This document shows positions 1-5,184 of a stretch of DNA of 5,184 bases, piece by piece. The translations under genes and the position numbers were made by a program. Origin of the DNA: JAAELZ01 sp047639475 (lineage in GTDB: Bacteria; Pseudomonadota; Gammaproteobacteria; Arenicellales; Poriferihabitantaceae); NCBI GenBank assembly GCA_047639475.1, contig JBLIOD010000097.1, positions 1-5,184 of the forward strand, given 5' to 3'. Within the stretch, counting starts at the first letter, position 1. The number at the start of each line of letters is the position of its first letter. The notes under the pieces are model-generated. The model did not search any database, had not been told where the DNA came from, and was given only the letters and a program-made list of their open reading frames with translations.

Positions 1-50
1 TATACATACAACTATACATATATTGCATACCGATCATTGTAGCTATAAAC

Positions 51-68
51 CACCTTAAAATAAAGGTG
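51..68 (-). terminator. Weak terminator-like hairpin downstream of the phosphomannomutase gene
   Basis: CACCTT (51-56) and AAGGTG (63-68) form a 6-bp perfect inverted repeat with a 6-nt loop, about 80 bp past the stop codon of the minus-strand gene. Read on the minus strand the hairpin is followed by GTTTAT rather than a real U tract, so it is at best a poor intrinsic terminator. It is the only hairpin of note in 1-147. The rest of that stretch is AT-rich, with TATACATA repeated at 1-8 and 13-20. I see no credible gene there: the one frame open from 3 to 101 encodes an unremarkable peptide without a start in view. Confidence 0.3.
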
Positions 69-147
69 AACTATCGAACTACAAGCACAAGCTATGCTTA
101 AGTCAGCAAGAATGGCAAAGAACTAATGAATTACGCCGCTAAGCAAT

Positions 148-1527
148 CTAAAATGGTAACGTCAGTTCAGCGTCAATTTTACGCATTTCTCTGCGAAACT
201 CGGATTGAATGCTTCGTAGTAAGGCTTCAGAATCTGCCTCAAAGCGCATAATCAACATCGGCGTGGTATTTGATGCGCGCACCAAACCAAAGCCCCCCTC
301 GTAATCAACTCGTACACCATCGATAGTGTGAAGCTCGCCGTTATCAAACTGCGCTGATAATTGAAAGGCATCGATAAACTTATAGTGCTCGCCTTCCTCA
401 AAATTGATCCGCAACTCCGGCGTATTAATGGTATCGGGCAACGCAGCAAACACCTCTGTAGGGCTTTTATCTAACTTGGACAGTAATTCACAGAGGCGAG
501 CGCCAGCATAAATACCATCATCAAAACCATACCAACGTTCTTTAAAGAATAAGTGCCCGCTCATTTCGCCTGCCAATGCAGCACCTGTTTCCTTTAACTT
601 GGCTTTGATGAAGGAATGCCCTGTTTTCCACATCAAGGGTTGGCCACCTGCTGCTTCAATGGCAGCTGGCAGTGTACGTGTGCATTTCACATCATAAATA
701 ATCTGCGCGCCGGGGTTACGGGATAAGACGTCACGGGCAAATAGAATCATCTGACGATCCGGCCAAATAATTTGCCCATCAGGTGTGACCACACCCAATC
801 GATCGCCATCTCCGTCGAATGCCAGACCAAATTCGGCTCCCGTTTCTTGAACTGCGTTGATCAAATCAACCAAGTTCTCGGCTTGGCTTGGGTCAGGGTG
901 GTGGTTGGGGAAGTTGCCGTCCACCTCACAAAATAACTCAACCACCTCGCAGCCTAAATCTTTATATACCTTTGGCGCAATGGCTCCAGCTACGCCGTTG
1001 CCGCAATCAATGACCACTTTCATTGGCCGATCTAAGCTTAAGTCTGATGTGATGCGCTCGCAATAACGATCTAACATTGGCTCAGTCGAAAGCGTTCCAC
1101 GTGTTTCAGCAACTCTAAGGTCGCTGTCAATAATTCGGTTCTTAAGTGTTTGAATAGCTTCACCAGACAAAGTAACACCGTCTATCATCATCTTCAGGCC
1201 ATTGTACTCTGGCGGGTTGTGACTGCCCGTCACCTCAACACCGCTGCCAGTTCCGAGTTCATAAGTAGCGTAATACAATACCGGTGTGGGTACTTGGCCG
1301 ATATCGATAACATCAATGCCACTGTCCAACATACCTTGGGCTAACGCGTCACTTAATTTCGGCCCACTTAATCGACCATCTCGGCCCACCACCATGGTTT
1401 TCATGCCCGCTTCTAAGGCTGTGGTGCCCAGTGCTTGGCCCACTAATCGGGTGACTTCAACGGTTAAAGACTGATCAACCACGCCACGGATATCGTAAGC
1501 TTTAAAAATTTCGTGCGCTAAATTCAT
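148..1527 (-). CDS. algC: Phosphomannomutase/phosphoglucomutase (AlgC/ManB type)
   Basis: This 459-residue alpha-D-phosphohexomutase interconverts mannose-6-P and mannose-1-P, and glucose-6-P and glucose-1-P, in the cytoplasm. It supplies GDP-mannose and glucose-1-P for LPS, exopolysaccharide and rhamnose synthesis. The four family signatures are present in order: the phosphoserine loop T100-G-S102-H-N-P, the Mg-binding D238-G-D240-G-D242-R243, the sugar-specificity loop G320-E321-M-S323-G-H325, and the phosphate-binding loop R417-A-S419-N420-T421-T422 in the C-terminal domain. Length and many long stretches match Pseudomonas aeruginosa AlgC (463 aa) as I recall it, so dual PMM/PGM activity is likely. 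The ATG at 1527 has purine-rich GGGAA and AGGA just upstream. It lies 26 bp behind efp on the same strand and is probably co-transcribed. In Pseudomonas algC sits by dut and argB, so this setting differs. ManB or Pgm are possible alternative names; the symbol is by similarity. Confidence 0.93.
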   Translation of the reverse strand: MNLAHEIFKAYDIRGVVDQSLTVEVTRLVGQALGTTALEAGMKTMVVGRDGRLSGPKLSDALAQGMLDSGIDVIDIGQVPTPVLYYATYELGTGSGVEVTGSHNPPEYNGLKMMIDGVTLSGEAIQTLKNRIIDSDLRVAETRGTLSTEPMLDRYCERITSDLSLDRPMKVVIDCGNGVAGAIAPKVYKDLGCEVVELFCEVDGNFPNHHPDPSQAENLVDLINAVQETGAEFGLAFDGDGDRLGVVTPDGQIIWPDRQMILFARDVLSRNPGAQIIYDVKCTRTLPAAIEAAGGQPLMWKTGHSFIKAKLKETGAALAGEMSGHLFFKERWYGFDDGIYAGARLCELLSKLDKSPTEVFAALPDTINTPELRINFEEGEHYKFIDAFQLSAQFDNGELHTIDGVRVDYEGGFGLVRASNTTPMLIMRFEADSEALLRSIQSEFRREMRKIDAELTLPF

Positions 1528-1553
1528 GTCCTGTTCCCGGTGTTAAGTTAAAT

Positions 1554-2117
1554 CTAGCTGTCCGCCCGCTCCACGTACAAACCCGTTTCAGTATTGACTT
1601 TAATCTTCTCACCTTCATTAACAAACGTGGGTATTGTCACTTTCAAGCCAGTTTCTAAGGTGGCTGGTTTGCCGCTGCTAGACGCTGTTTGCCCTTTAAT
1701 AGCTGCTTCGGTTTCTTGCACGGTTAACACCACGTTTGACGGCAAATCAACGCCAATGGGCACCTCATTATAGAAGTTTACTTGAACGTCTGTATTCGGC
1801 AGCAAATACAATACTTGGTCGCCCAAATCATCCTCAAGGATCGTTGTTTGTTCGTAGTTTTCTAAATCCATGAAAATATAGCCGTCGCCTTCAGCATACA
1901 AAAATTGCATCTGATGCGGCTCCACGTGAGCCTTTTCTACTTTATCTACAGAGCGAAAGCGTTCGTTCAATTTAGTGCCGTCTAAAGACTTCATTTCCAT
2001 TTGTACAAAAGCACCGCCTTTGCCGGGCTTTACATGGCTTTTCTTTAAAACACGCCATAACTTGCCCTTATATTCTATTAAAGAACCAATTCGAACTTCC
2101 ATTGCCGATATTTTCAT
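1554..2117 (-). CDS. efp: Elongation factor P
   Basis: EF-P binds the ribosome between the P and E sites and rescues stalling at consecutive prolines. From the ATG at 2117 the product has 187 residues: an N-terminal KOW-like domain (about 1-62) and two OB domains (about 65-128 and 129-187), with the domain III signature around K141-G-Q-T-A to P163. The domain I tip P31-G-K33-G-G carries Lys33, the position modified with beta-lysine by EpmA in K-type EF-Ps; no epmA or epmB lies in this window. Start choice: an upstream in-frame ATG at 2147 would add 10 residues (MRPLILRHIL), but it overlaps the promoter -10 box. MKISAMEVRIGS aligns without gaps to the MKINGNEIRPG start I recall from alphaproteobacterial EF-P. 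A third ATG at 2102 would give 182 residues. None has a clear Shine-Dalgarno. The sequence (GTKLNERFRS, YVERA near the end) resembles the alphaproteobacterial subtype. It is divergent from uvrC and leads the mutase gene. Confidence 0.95.
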   Translation of the reverse strand: MKISAMEVRIGSLIEYKGKLWRVLKKSHVKPGKGGAFVQMEMKSLDGTKLNERFRSVDKVEKAHVEPHQMQFLYAEGDGYIFMDLENYEQTTILEDDLGDQVLYLLPNTDVQVNFYNEVPIGVDLPSNVVLTVQETEAAIKGQTASSSGKPATLETGLKVTIPTFVNEGEKIKVNTETGLYVERADS

Positions 2118-2145
2118 TAGGATATGTCGTAAAATTAAAGGGCGC

Positions 2146-2174
2146 ATTCTAGTGACTCAACCCGAAATCATCAA
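2146..2174 (-). promoter_or_regulatory. Sigma70-type promoter for efp(-algC)
   Basis: On the minus strand TTGATG (2174-2169, 4 of 6 to the -35 consensus) is followed after exactly 17 bp by TAGAAT (2151-2146, 5 of 6 to TATAAT). Transcription would start near 2139-2140, leaving a leader of about 22 nt before the efp ATG at 2117. The -10 box shares two bases with the ATG at 2147, which excludes that codon as the start of an mRNA from this promoter. No separate promoter is evident in the 26-bp efp-algC gap, so this one probably serves both genes. Confidence 0.7.
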
Positions 2175-2195
2175 CCTCTGAACTTGGCCTAAACC

Positions 2196-4034
2196 TTGTC
2201 TGAACAACCTAACCTCCATTTAGTCAGCCCTTCAAACTTTGATGTTGAAGAAGCATTGGCGGGTTTATCCACGAGACCAGGGGTCTATATTTATCGTGAT
2301 GAACACGGTGAAGTCCTTTATGTTGGCAAAGCAAAGCACCTTAAAAAGCGGGTAAGTAGCTACTTTCGAACAACTGGTTTGGCCACGCGTACGATGCTGT
2401 TGGTAAGCAAAATTGCGTCAATAGAAACACATCAAACTCACACGGAAGTTGAAGCATTATTGCTGGAGAACAACTTAATTAAGCAATACAAGCCGCACTA
2501 CAACATTTTGCTGAAAGACGATAAGTCTTACCCCTATTTACGCCTACACACCGATACCCCTTCACCGTGGCTTAGCCATTACCGTGGAAGCCGTAAACGC
2601 AGTGGCCATTTTTTTGGCCCCTTCCCCAATGCCGGCTCGCTAAAAGATACCTTGGGATATATTGAGCAAATATTCAAGTTACGCCAATGCAGCGAAAGCA
2701 TCTATAAAAACCGTTCGCGCCCCTGCTTGCAATATCAAATTAAACGGTGCAGCGCCCCTTGCGTAGATAGAATTTCAAAGGAAGACTATGCCGAAGATGT
2801 TCGCCAAGCCGTCGCTTTCTTAGAAGGCAAAGATTCGCGCTTGGCCTCTGAGTTAGGTGATCAAATGCAAATCGCTTCTGATGAACTTGAGTTTGAAAAA
2901 GCCGCGGCACTACGCGATCGCATTGGTGCATTAAAGAGGCTACAAGCCAAACAATACATCACTGGCTCAGTAGGAGATGCCGATGTCATTGCATTAAAAC
3001 AAGCCAGTGGACTGGCGTGTTTCTACGTCGAACATGTAAGGCATGGTCGCAACCTGGGTGGCCGCTATCACTTTCAAAAAAACAGGTTAAGCTTTTCTGA
3101 TGGCGAGTTGATGAGCGCCTTCCTGCCGCAGTATTATTTTGAGAAAACACTGCCGAAAGAAATATTGATTAGCACCGACATTGACGACATTGAAATAATA
3201 GTAAATGGCTTAAAGGAAAATAACATCGCCAATACGACTAAGCTAAAGACCCACTGCCGTGGTCATCGAAAACGCTGGCAGCAACAAGCGATGATGAATG
3301 TTGAACATCACTTAAACCAACACCTTAGTCGCAATAGCACGCTAAAGAATCAATACACCGACTTAGCAAAAATATTGAAAATTGAATCGCCTCCATCGCG
3401 TATGGAGTGTTTTGATATTAGTCATACTGGTGGTGAGCGAACGGTGGGGTCTTGCGTGGTGTTTAATGAAAACGGTGCGTTAAAACAAGATTATAGAAAG
3501 TTCAACATAGAGGGAATTGAGCCCGGTGATGACTATGCAGCGATGACCCAGGTACTGACTCGTCGATACGGTCGCCTAATCAAAGAGCAAGCCGCCCTAC
3601 CTGAATTAGTCATAGTTGATGGCGGCAAAGGCCAAATGACGGTAGCCATAGAAGTCATGGCCGAACTGGGCTTGAGTGACTTGGCTCTATTGGGCGTATC
3701 GAAAGGACCTGAGCGTATTGCAGGCGAAGAAACTTTGCACTTCAAAGGCCGAGAATTCAACCTCGGTCGTCACTCACCAGCGCTACACTTGATTCAACAA
3801 ATTCGAGATGAAGCACACCGCTTTGCCATCACTGGCCACCGCGCTAGGCGTGCCAAAAAAATGGTTAGCTCACCGCTTCAAGGCATCGCCGGCGTGGGCG
3901 CTAAACGGCGCCAAGCCCTACTAAAACACTTTGGCGGCATTCAAGAAGTTAAAAATGCCGGCATCGAAGATTTACAAAAAGCCCCCGGCATCAGCCCCCA
4001 GCTCGCCGCCAAGATATACGATTTATTTCACTAA
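2196..4034 (+). CDS. uvrC: UvrABC excinuclease subunit C
   Basis: UvrC joins the UvrB-DNA complex and cuts the damaged strand on both sides of the lesion in nucleotide excision repair. The 612-residue product has the whole family layout. The GIY-YIG nuclease for the 3' incision spans about 26-105 (P28-G-V-Y31, Y42-V-G44, likely catalytic R52 and metal ligand E86). Four cysteines C165, C177, C185 and C189 have the spacing of the UvrC 4Fe-4S site. A UVR/BC motif that contacts UvrB lies at about 222-255 (ELEFEKAAALRDRI). The RNase H-like nuclease for the 5' incision includes D407 (CFDIS), D475 (VDGGKGQ) and H541 (DEAHRFA). Tandem helix-hairpin-helix motifs occupy about 562-612. The start is TTG at 2196: an in-frame TAA sits at 2190 and the next in-frame ATG (residue 67) would delete much of the nuclease domain. 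No clear ribosome site precedes it. uvrY/gacA, the common upstream neighbour in gammaproteobacteria, is absent; efp diverges instead. Confidence 0.97.
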   Translation: MSEQPNLHLVSPSNFDVEEALAGLSTRPGVYIYRDEHGEVLYVGKAKHLKKRVSSYFRTTGLATRTMLLVSKIASIETHQTHTEVEALLLENNLIKQYKPHYNILLKDDKSYPYLRLHTDTPSPWLSHYRGSRKRSGHFFGPFPNAGSLKDTLGYIEQIFKLRQCSESIYKNRSRPCLQYQIKRCSAPCVDRISKEDYAEDVRQAVAFLEGKDSRLASELGDQMQIASDELEFEKAAALRDRIGALKRLQAKQYITGSVGDADVIALKQASGLACFYVEHVRHGRNLGGRYHFQKNRLSFSDGELMSAFLPQYYFEKTLPKEILISTDIDDIEIIVNGLKENNIANTTKLKTHCRGHRKRWQQQAMMNVEHHLNQHLSRNSTLKNQYTDLAKILKIESPPSRMECFDISHTGGERTVGSCVVFNENGALKQDYRKFNIEGIEPGDDYAAMTQVLTRRYGRLIKEQAALPELVIVDGGKGQMTVAIEVMAELGLSDLALLGVSKGPERIAGEETLHFKGREFNLGRHSPALHLIQQIRDEAHRFAITGHRARRAKKMVSSPLQGIAGVGAKRRQALLKHFGGIQEVKNAGIEDLQKAPGISPQLAAKIYDLFH

Positions 4035-4073
4035 AAATACTTAGCATCAATCACTACAGGCATTTGAACGCGC

Positions 4074-4079
4074 TATAAT
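4074..4079 (+). promoter_or_regulatory. Consensus -10 box (TATAAT) upstream of pgsA
   Basis: A perfect TATAAT lies in the 75-bp uvrC-pgsA gap, with a predicted start about 7 bp downstream and a leader of roughly 24 nt before the pgsA ATG. The -35 region at the right distance (TCACTA, 4051-4056) matches poorly, and there is no TGn extension, so an activator may be needed or the promoter may be weak. It suggests pgsA is not wholly dependent on read-through from uvrC. Confidence 0.5.
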
Positions 4080-4109
4080 GTCTCCATACAAATAGGCTTA
4101 CCTTAACAA

Positions 4110-4706
4110 ATGAAGTGGAACATTCCCAATACCCTCACCTGGATGAGAATCGCCATGATTCCGGTCTTGGTGTTGTTCTACTATCTACCCGGTCAACTCA
4201 ACAGGGAAGAAGTGATCACCGTGCTATTTGTTGTCGCAGCGCTCACCGATTGGTTAGATGGCTATTTGGCACGGCGCATGAATTTGGTTTCTCCTTTTGG
4301 CGCTTTTCTTGATCCGGTTGCGGACAAACTGATTGTCTCTACAGCGCTGGTGATTTTAGTGGCAGACCCCGCAATTATTAACCGTACCTTCTTGCCAGTA
4401 TTATTTGTTCTCTCTGTGGCCGTTATCATTGGTCGAGAAATTGTTATCTCCGCTTTGCGCGAAGTCATGGCAGATATGGGCAAGCGCGGACAAGTCGCGG
4501 TTGACAAATCTGGAAAAATTAAAACCGCGGTTCAACTTATTTCTATCTCCATGTTGTTATACGCCAAACCACTTTATGGCTTACCCATTTTCAAAATTGG
4601 CGAGCTATTATTGTACTTAGCAGTGGCATTGACACTATGGTCAATGTGGATTTATCTCAGCTCAGCAGCTAAATCTTTTAAAGAGGATACTGAAGTAGAA
4701 GATTAA
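4110..4706 (+). CDS. pgsA: CDP-diacylglycerol--glycerol-3-phosphate 3-phosphatidyltransferase
   Basis: This inner-membrane enzyme joins CDP-diacylglycerol and glycerol-3-phosphate to make phosphatidylglycerophosphate, the committed step to phosphatidylglycerol and cardiolipin. The 198-residue protein carries the full CDP-alcohol phosphatidyltransferase motif: D47-x2-D50-G51-x2-A54-R55-x8-G64-x3-D68-x3-D72, whose aspartates bind metal and substrate. The N-terminal NIPNTLTWMRI is typical of PgsA. Hydrophobic segments are visible at about 14-27, 35-46, 74-90, 94-115, 137-152 and 162-186, fitting six membrane helices, with a charged tail (KEDTEVED). It is slightly longer than E. coli PgsA (about 182 aa, from memory), mostly from a longer tail. 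The ATG at 4110 follows a TATAAT box and only a weak AGG 13 nt upstream. It follows uvrC on the same strand and precedes the tRNA genes, the gammaproteobacterial arrangement. No clear terminator follows it. Confidence 0.96.
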   Translation: MKWNIPNTLTWMRIAMIPVLVLFYYLPGQLNREEVITVLFVVAALTDWLDGYLARRMNLVSPFGAFLDPVADKLIVSTALVILVADPAIINRTFLPVLFVLSVAVIIGREIVISALREVMADMGKRGQVAVDKSGKIKTAVQLISISMLLYAKPLYGLPIFKIGELLLYLAVALTLWSMWIYLSSAAKSFKEDTEVED

Positions 4707-4729
4707 TCCATTATTTCGGTTTTAATCAG

Positions 4730-4757
4730 TTGACAAGACTCAGTGCATGCGTAGAAT
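4730..4757 (+). promoter_or_regulatory. Strong promoter for tRNA-Gly
   Basis: A perfect -35 TTGACA (4730-4735) is followed after 16 bp by TAGAAT (4752-4757, 5 of 6). The predicted start near G4763 gives a leader of about 9 nt before the mature tRNA. The bases after the -10 (CCACTGCCC) are GC-rich, the kind of discriminator associated with stringent, growth-rate-dependent control of stable RNA promoters. That regulation is inferred from sequence character only. Confidence 0.8.
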
Positions 4758-4771
4758 CCACTGCCCTGTTT

Positions 4772-4847
<76 letters not shown>

Positions 4848-4856
4848 GATTTTAAA

Positions 4857-4892
4857 GCCCAGTGTGAAAAAATTTCCACTGGGTTTTTCTTT
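4857..4892 (+). terminator. Intrinsic terminator between tRNA-Gly and tRNA-Cys
   Basis: CCCAGTG (4858-4864) pairs with CACTGGG (4877-4883). Inside, GAAA (4866-4869) pairs with TTTC (4873-4876), giving an 11-bp stem with one bulged T and an AAA loop. G4857-T4884 may extend it by a wobble pair. A T-rich tract TTTTTCTTT follows at 4884-4892. It begins 10 nt after the tRNA-Gly CCA, so it should end most transcripts from the tRNA-Gly promoter before tRNA-Cys. Confidence 0.85.
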
Positions 4893-4898
4893 ATTAAA

Positions 4899-4952
4899 CG
4901 GCCACAATTGCTTTAGAATATTTACTGTTACTGGAAATATTTTATTTGGCCG
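4899..4952. repeat. Nested inverted repeat in the tRNA-Gly/tRNA-Cys spacer
   Basis: The outer arms CGGCCA (4899-4904) and TGGCCG (4947-4952) are perfect complements. Nested within them TAGAATATTT (4914-4923) pairs with AAATATTTTA (4935-4944), 10 bp with one G-U, around an 11-nt loop. The unpaired sides are 9 and 2 nt. It is not followed by a T tract, so it is not a standard terminator. The left inner arm contains TAGAAT (4914-4919), a possible -10 box for the downstream tRNAs, but the -35 candidate TTATTA (4891-4896) at 17 bp is weak. Function unknown; it could be an operator, an RNA fold or chance in AT-rich DNA. Confidence 0.5.
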
Positions 4953-4973
4953 AAGAGTTACAGGAACATACGT

Positions 4974-5047
4974 GGCTGGATGGCAGAGTGGTTATGCAGC
5001 GGCCTGCAAAGCCGTGTACCCCGGTTCGATTCCGGGTTCAGCCTCCA
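4974..5047 (+). tRNA. cysT: tRNA-Cys (anticodon GCA)
   Basis: A complete 74-nt tRNA with encoded CCA. The acceptor GGCTGGA (4974-4980) pairs with TTCAGCC (5037-5043) with one G-U; discriminator T5044 is the cysteine identity base; CCA is 5045-5047. The anticodon stem GCGGC/GCCGT encloses CTGCAAA with anticodon GCA at 5006-5008. The T arm is CCCGG-TTCGATT-CCGGG. It is separated from tRNA-Gly by 126 bp including a terminator, and from tRNA-Leu by 50 bp, so it is probably transcribed with tRNA-Leu. The symbol is by synteny. Confidence 0.98.
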
Positions 5048-5067
5048 CGTAATATCAGGACGATAAC

Positions 5068-5084
5068 GAGGTCTTACCGACCTC
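5068..5084 (+). other. Hairpin in the tRNA-Cys/tRNA-Leu spacer
   Basis: GAGGTC (5068-5073) and GACCTC (5079-5084) are perfect 6-bp arms around TTACC. The hairpin sits in the middle of the 50-nt spacer and has no following T tract, so it is not a terminator. In a dicistronic precursor it would separate the two tRNAs and could influence RNase E or 3' exonuclease processing; this role is inference. Confidence 0.5.
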
Positions 5085-5097
5085 CGCAATACCCGAT

Positions 5098-5184
5098 GCC
5101 CGGGTGGTGAAACTGGTAGACGCAAGGGACTTAAAATCCCTCGAGGGCAACCTCGTGCCGGTTCGATTCCGGCCCCGGGCACCA
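5098..5184 (+). tRNA. leuZ: tRNA-Leu (anticodon UAA)
   Basis: An 87-nt class II tRNA with encoded CCA, ending exactly at the window edge. The acceptor GCCCGGG (5098-5104) pairs perfectly with CCCGGGC (5174-5180); discriminator A5181 is the leucine identity base. The anticodon loop CTTAAAA carries TAA at 5132-5134. The long variable arm CGAGG-GCAA-CCTCG (5142-5155) is diagnostic of leucine/serine-type tRNAs. The T arm is GCCGG-TTCGATT-CCGGC. It reads UUA and UUG. The symbol is by synteny with E. coli. Confidence 0.98.

Noticed and set aside
23..49. Promoter on the + strand (TTGCAT, 15 bp, TATAAA)
   Set aside because: Poor -35, short spacer and no gene downstream on that strand; expected in AT-rich DNA.
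1..101. Open + strand frame from 3 to 101 as the tail of an upstream gene
   Set aside because: AT-rich with low-complexity peptide and nothing recognisable; a frame this short is expected by chance.
857..1474. Three + strand open frames of 62-69 codons antisense to the phosphomannomutase gene
   Set aside because: They lie wholly within a well-conserved gene, overlap one another and show no recognisable motif.
1554..2117. EF-P rhamnosylation linked to the adjacent AlgC-type enzyme
   Set aside because: Rhamnosylated EF-P has Arg at the domain I tip; this one has Lys33, so EarP would not apply.
3533..3760. Minus-strand open frame of 75 codons inside uvrC
   Set aside because: Antisense shadow of the conserved nuclease domain, with no motif or ribosome site.
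4958..5182. A minus-strand open frame of 74 codons antisense to tRNA-Leu and tRNA-Cys
   Set aside because: The GAGIEPAR and NPESNRGTR strings are classic false proteins from the antisense of tRNAs.

Overview
This window looks like a chromosomal housekeeping segment from a gammaproteobacterium. The strongest evidence is the order uvrC - pgsA - tRNA-Gly(GCC) - tRNA-Cys(GCA) - tRNA-Leu(UAA) on the + strand, which matches the uvrC-pgsA-glyW-cysT-leuZ block of enteric bacteria and relatives. A phosphomannomutase very like Pseudomonas AlgC agrees with this. I cannot name a genus. No phage, transposon, CRISPR, toxin or defence gene is visible, and I find no undescribed protein system.

Layout. Positions 1-147 are AT-rich and without a convincing gene; they hold only a weak terminator-like hairpin. 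Positions 148-2117 carry two minus-strand genes, efp (elongation factor P) followed 26 bp later by an algC-type phosphomannomutase/phosphoglucomutase. They probably form one transcript from a good sigma70-type promoter at 2146-2174. A 78-bp divergent spacer separates efp from uvrC (2196-4034), which uses a TTG start. A 75-bp gap with a perfect TATAAT precedes pgsA (4110-4706). A strong promoter (TTGACA, 16 bp, TAGAAT) then drives tRNA-Gly.

The tRNA block has the least expected features. A convincing intrinsic terminator (4857-4892) lies between tRNA-Gly and tRNA-Cys, followed by a nested inverted repeat (4899-4952), so the three tRNAs may not form a simple tricistronic unit here. tRNA-Cys has leader/trailer complementarity, and the Cys-Leu spacer holds a perfect 6-bp hairpin. 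The window stops at the CCA of tRNA-Leu.

Functions. EF-P relieves ribosome stalling at polyproline. The mutase feeds surface-polysaccharide precursors. UvrC is the dual-incision nuclease of nucleotide excision repair. PgsA commits CDP-diacylglycerol to phosphatidylglycerol. These roles are largely independent, and the clustering looks like ordinary chromosomal order. The EF-P sequence resembles the alphaproteobacterial form more than the E. coli form, which is the most interesting protein-level oddity. The natural efp start is probably at 2117, because the more upstream ATG overlaps the promoter -10 box.
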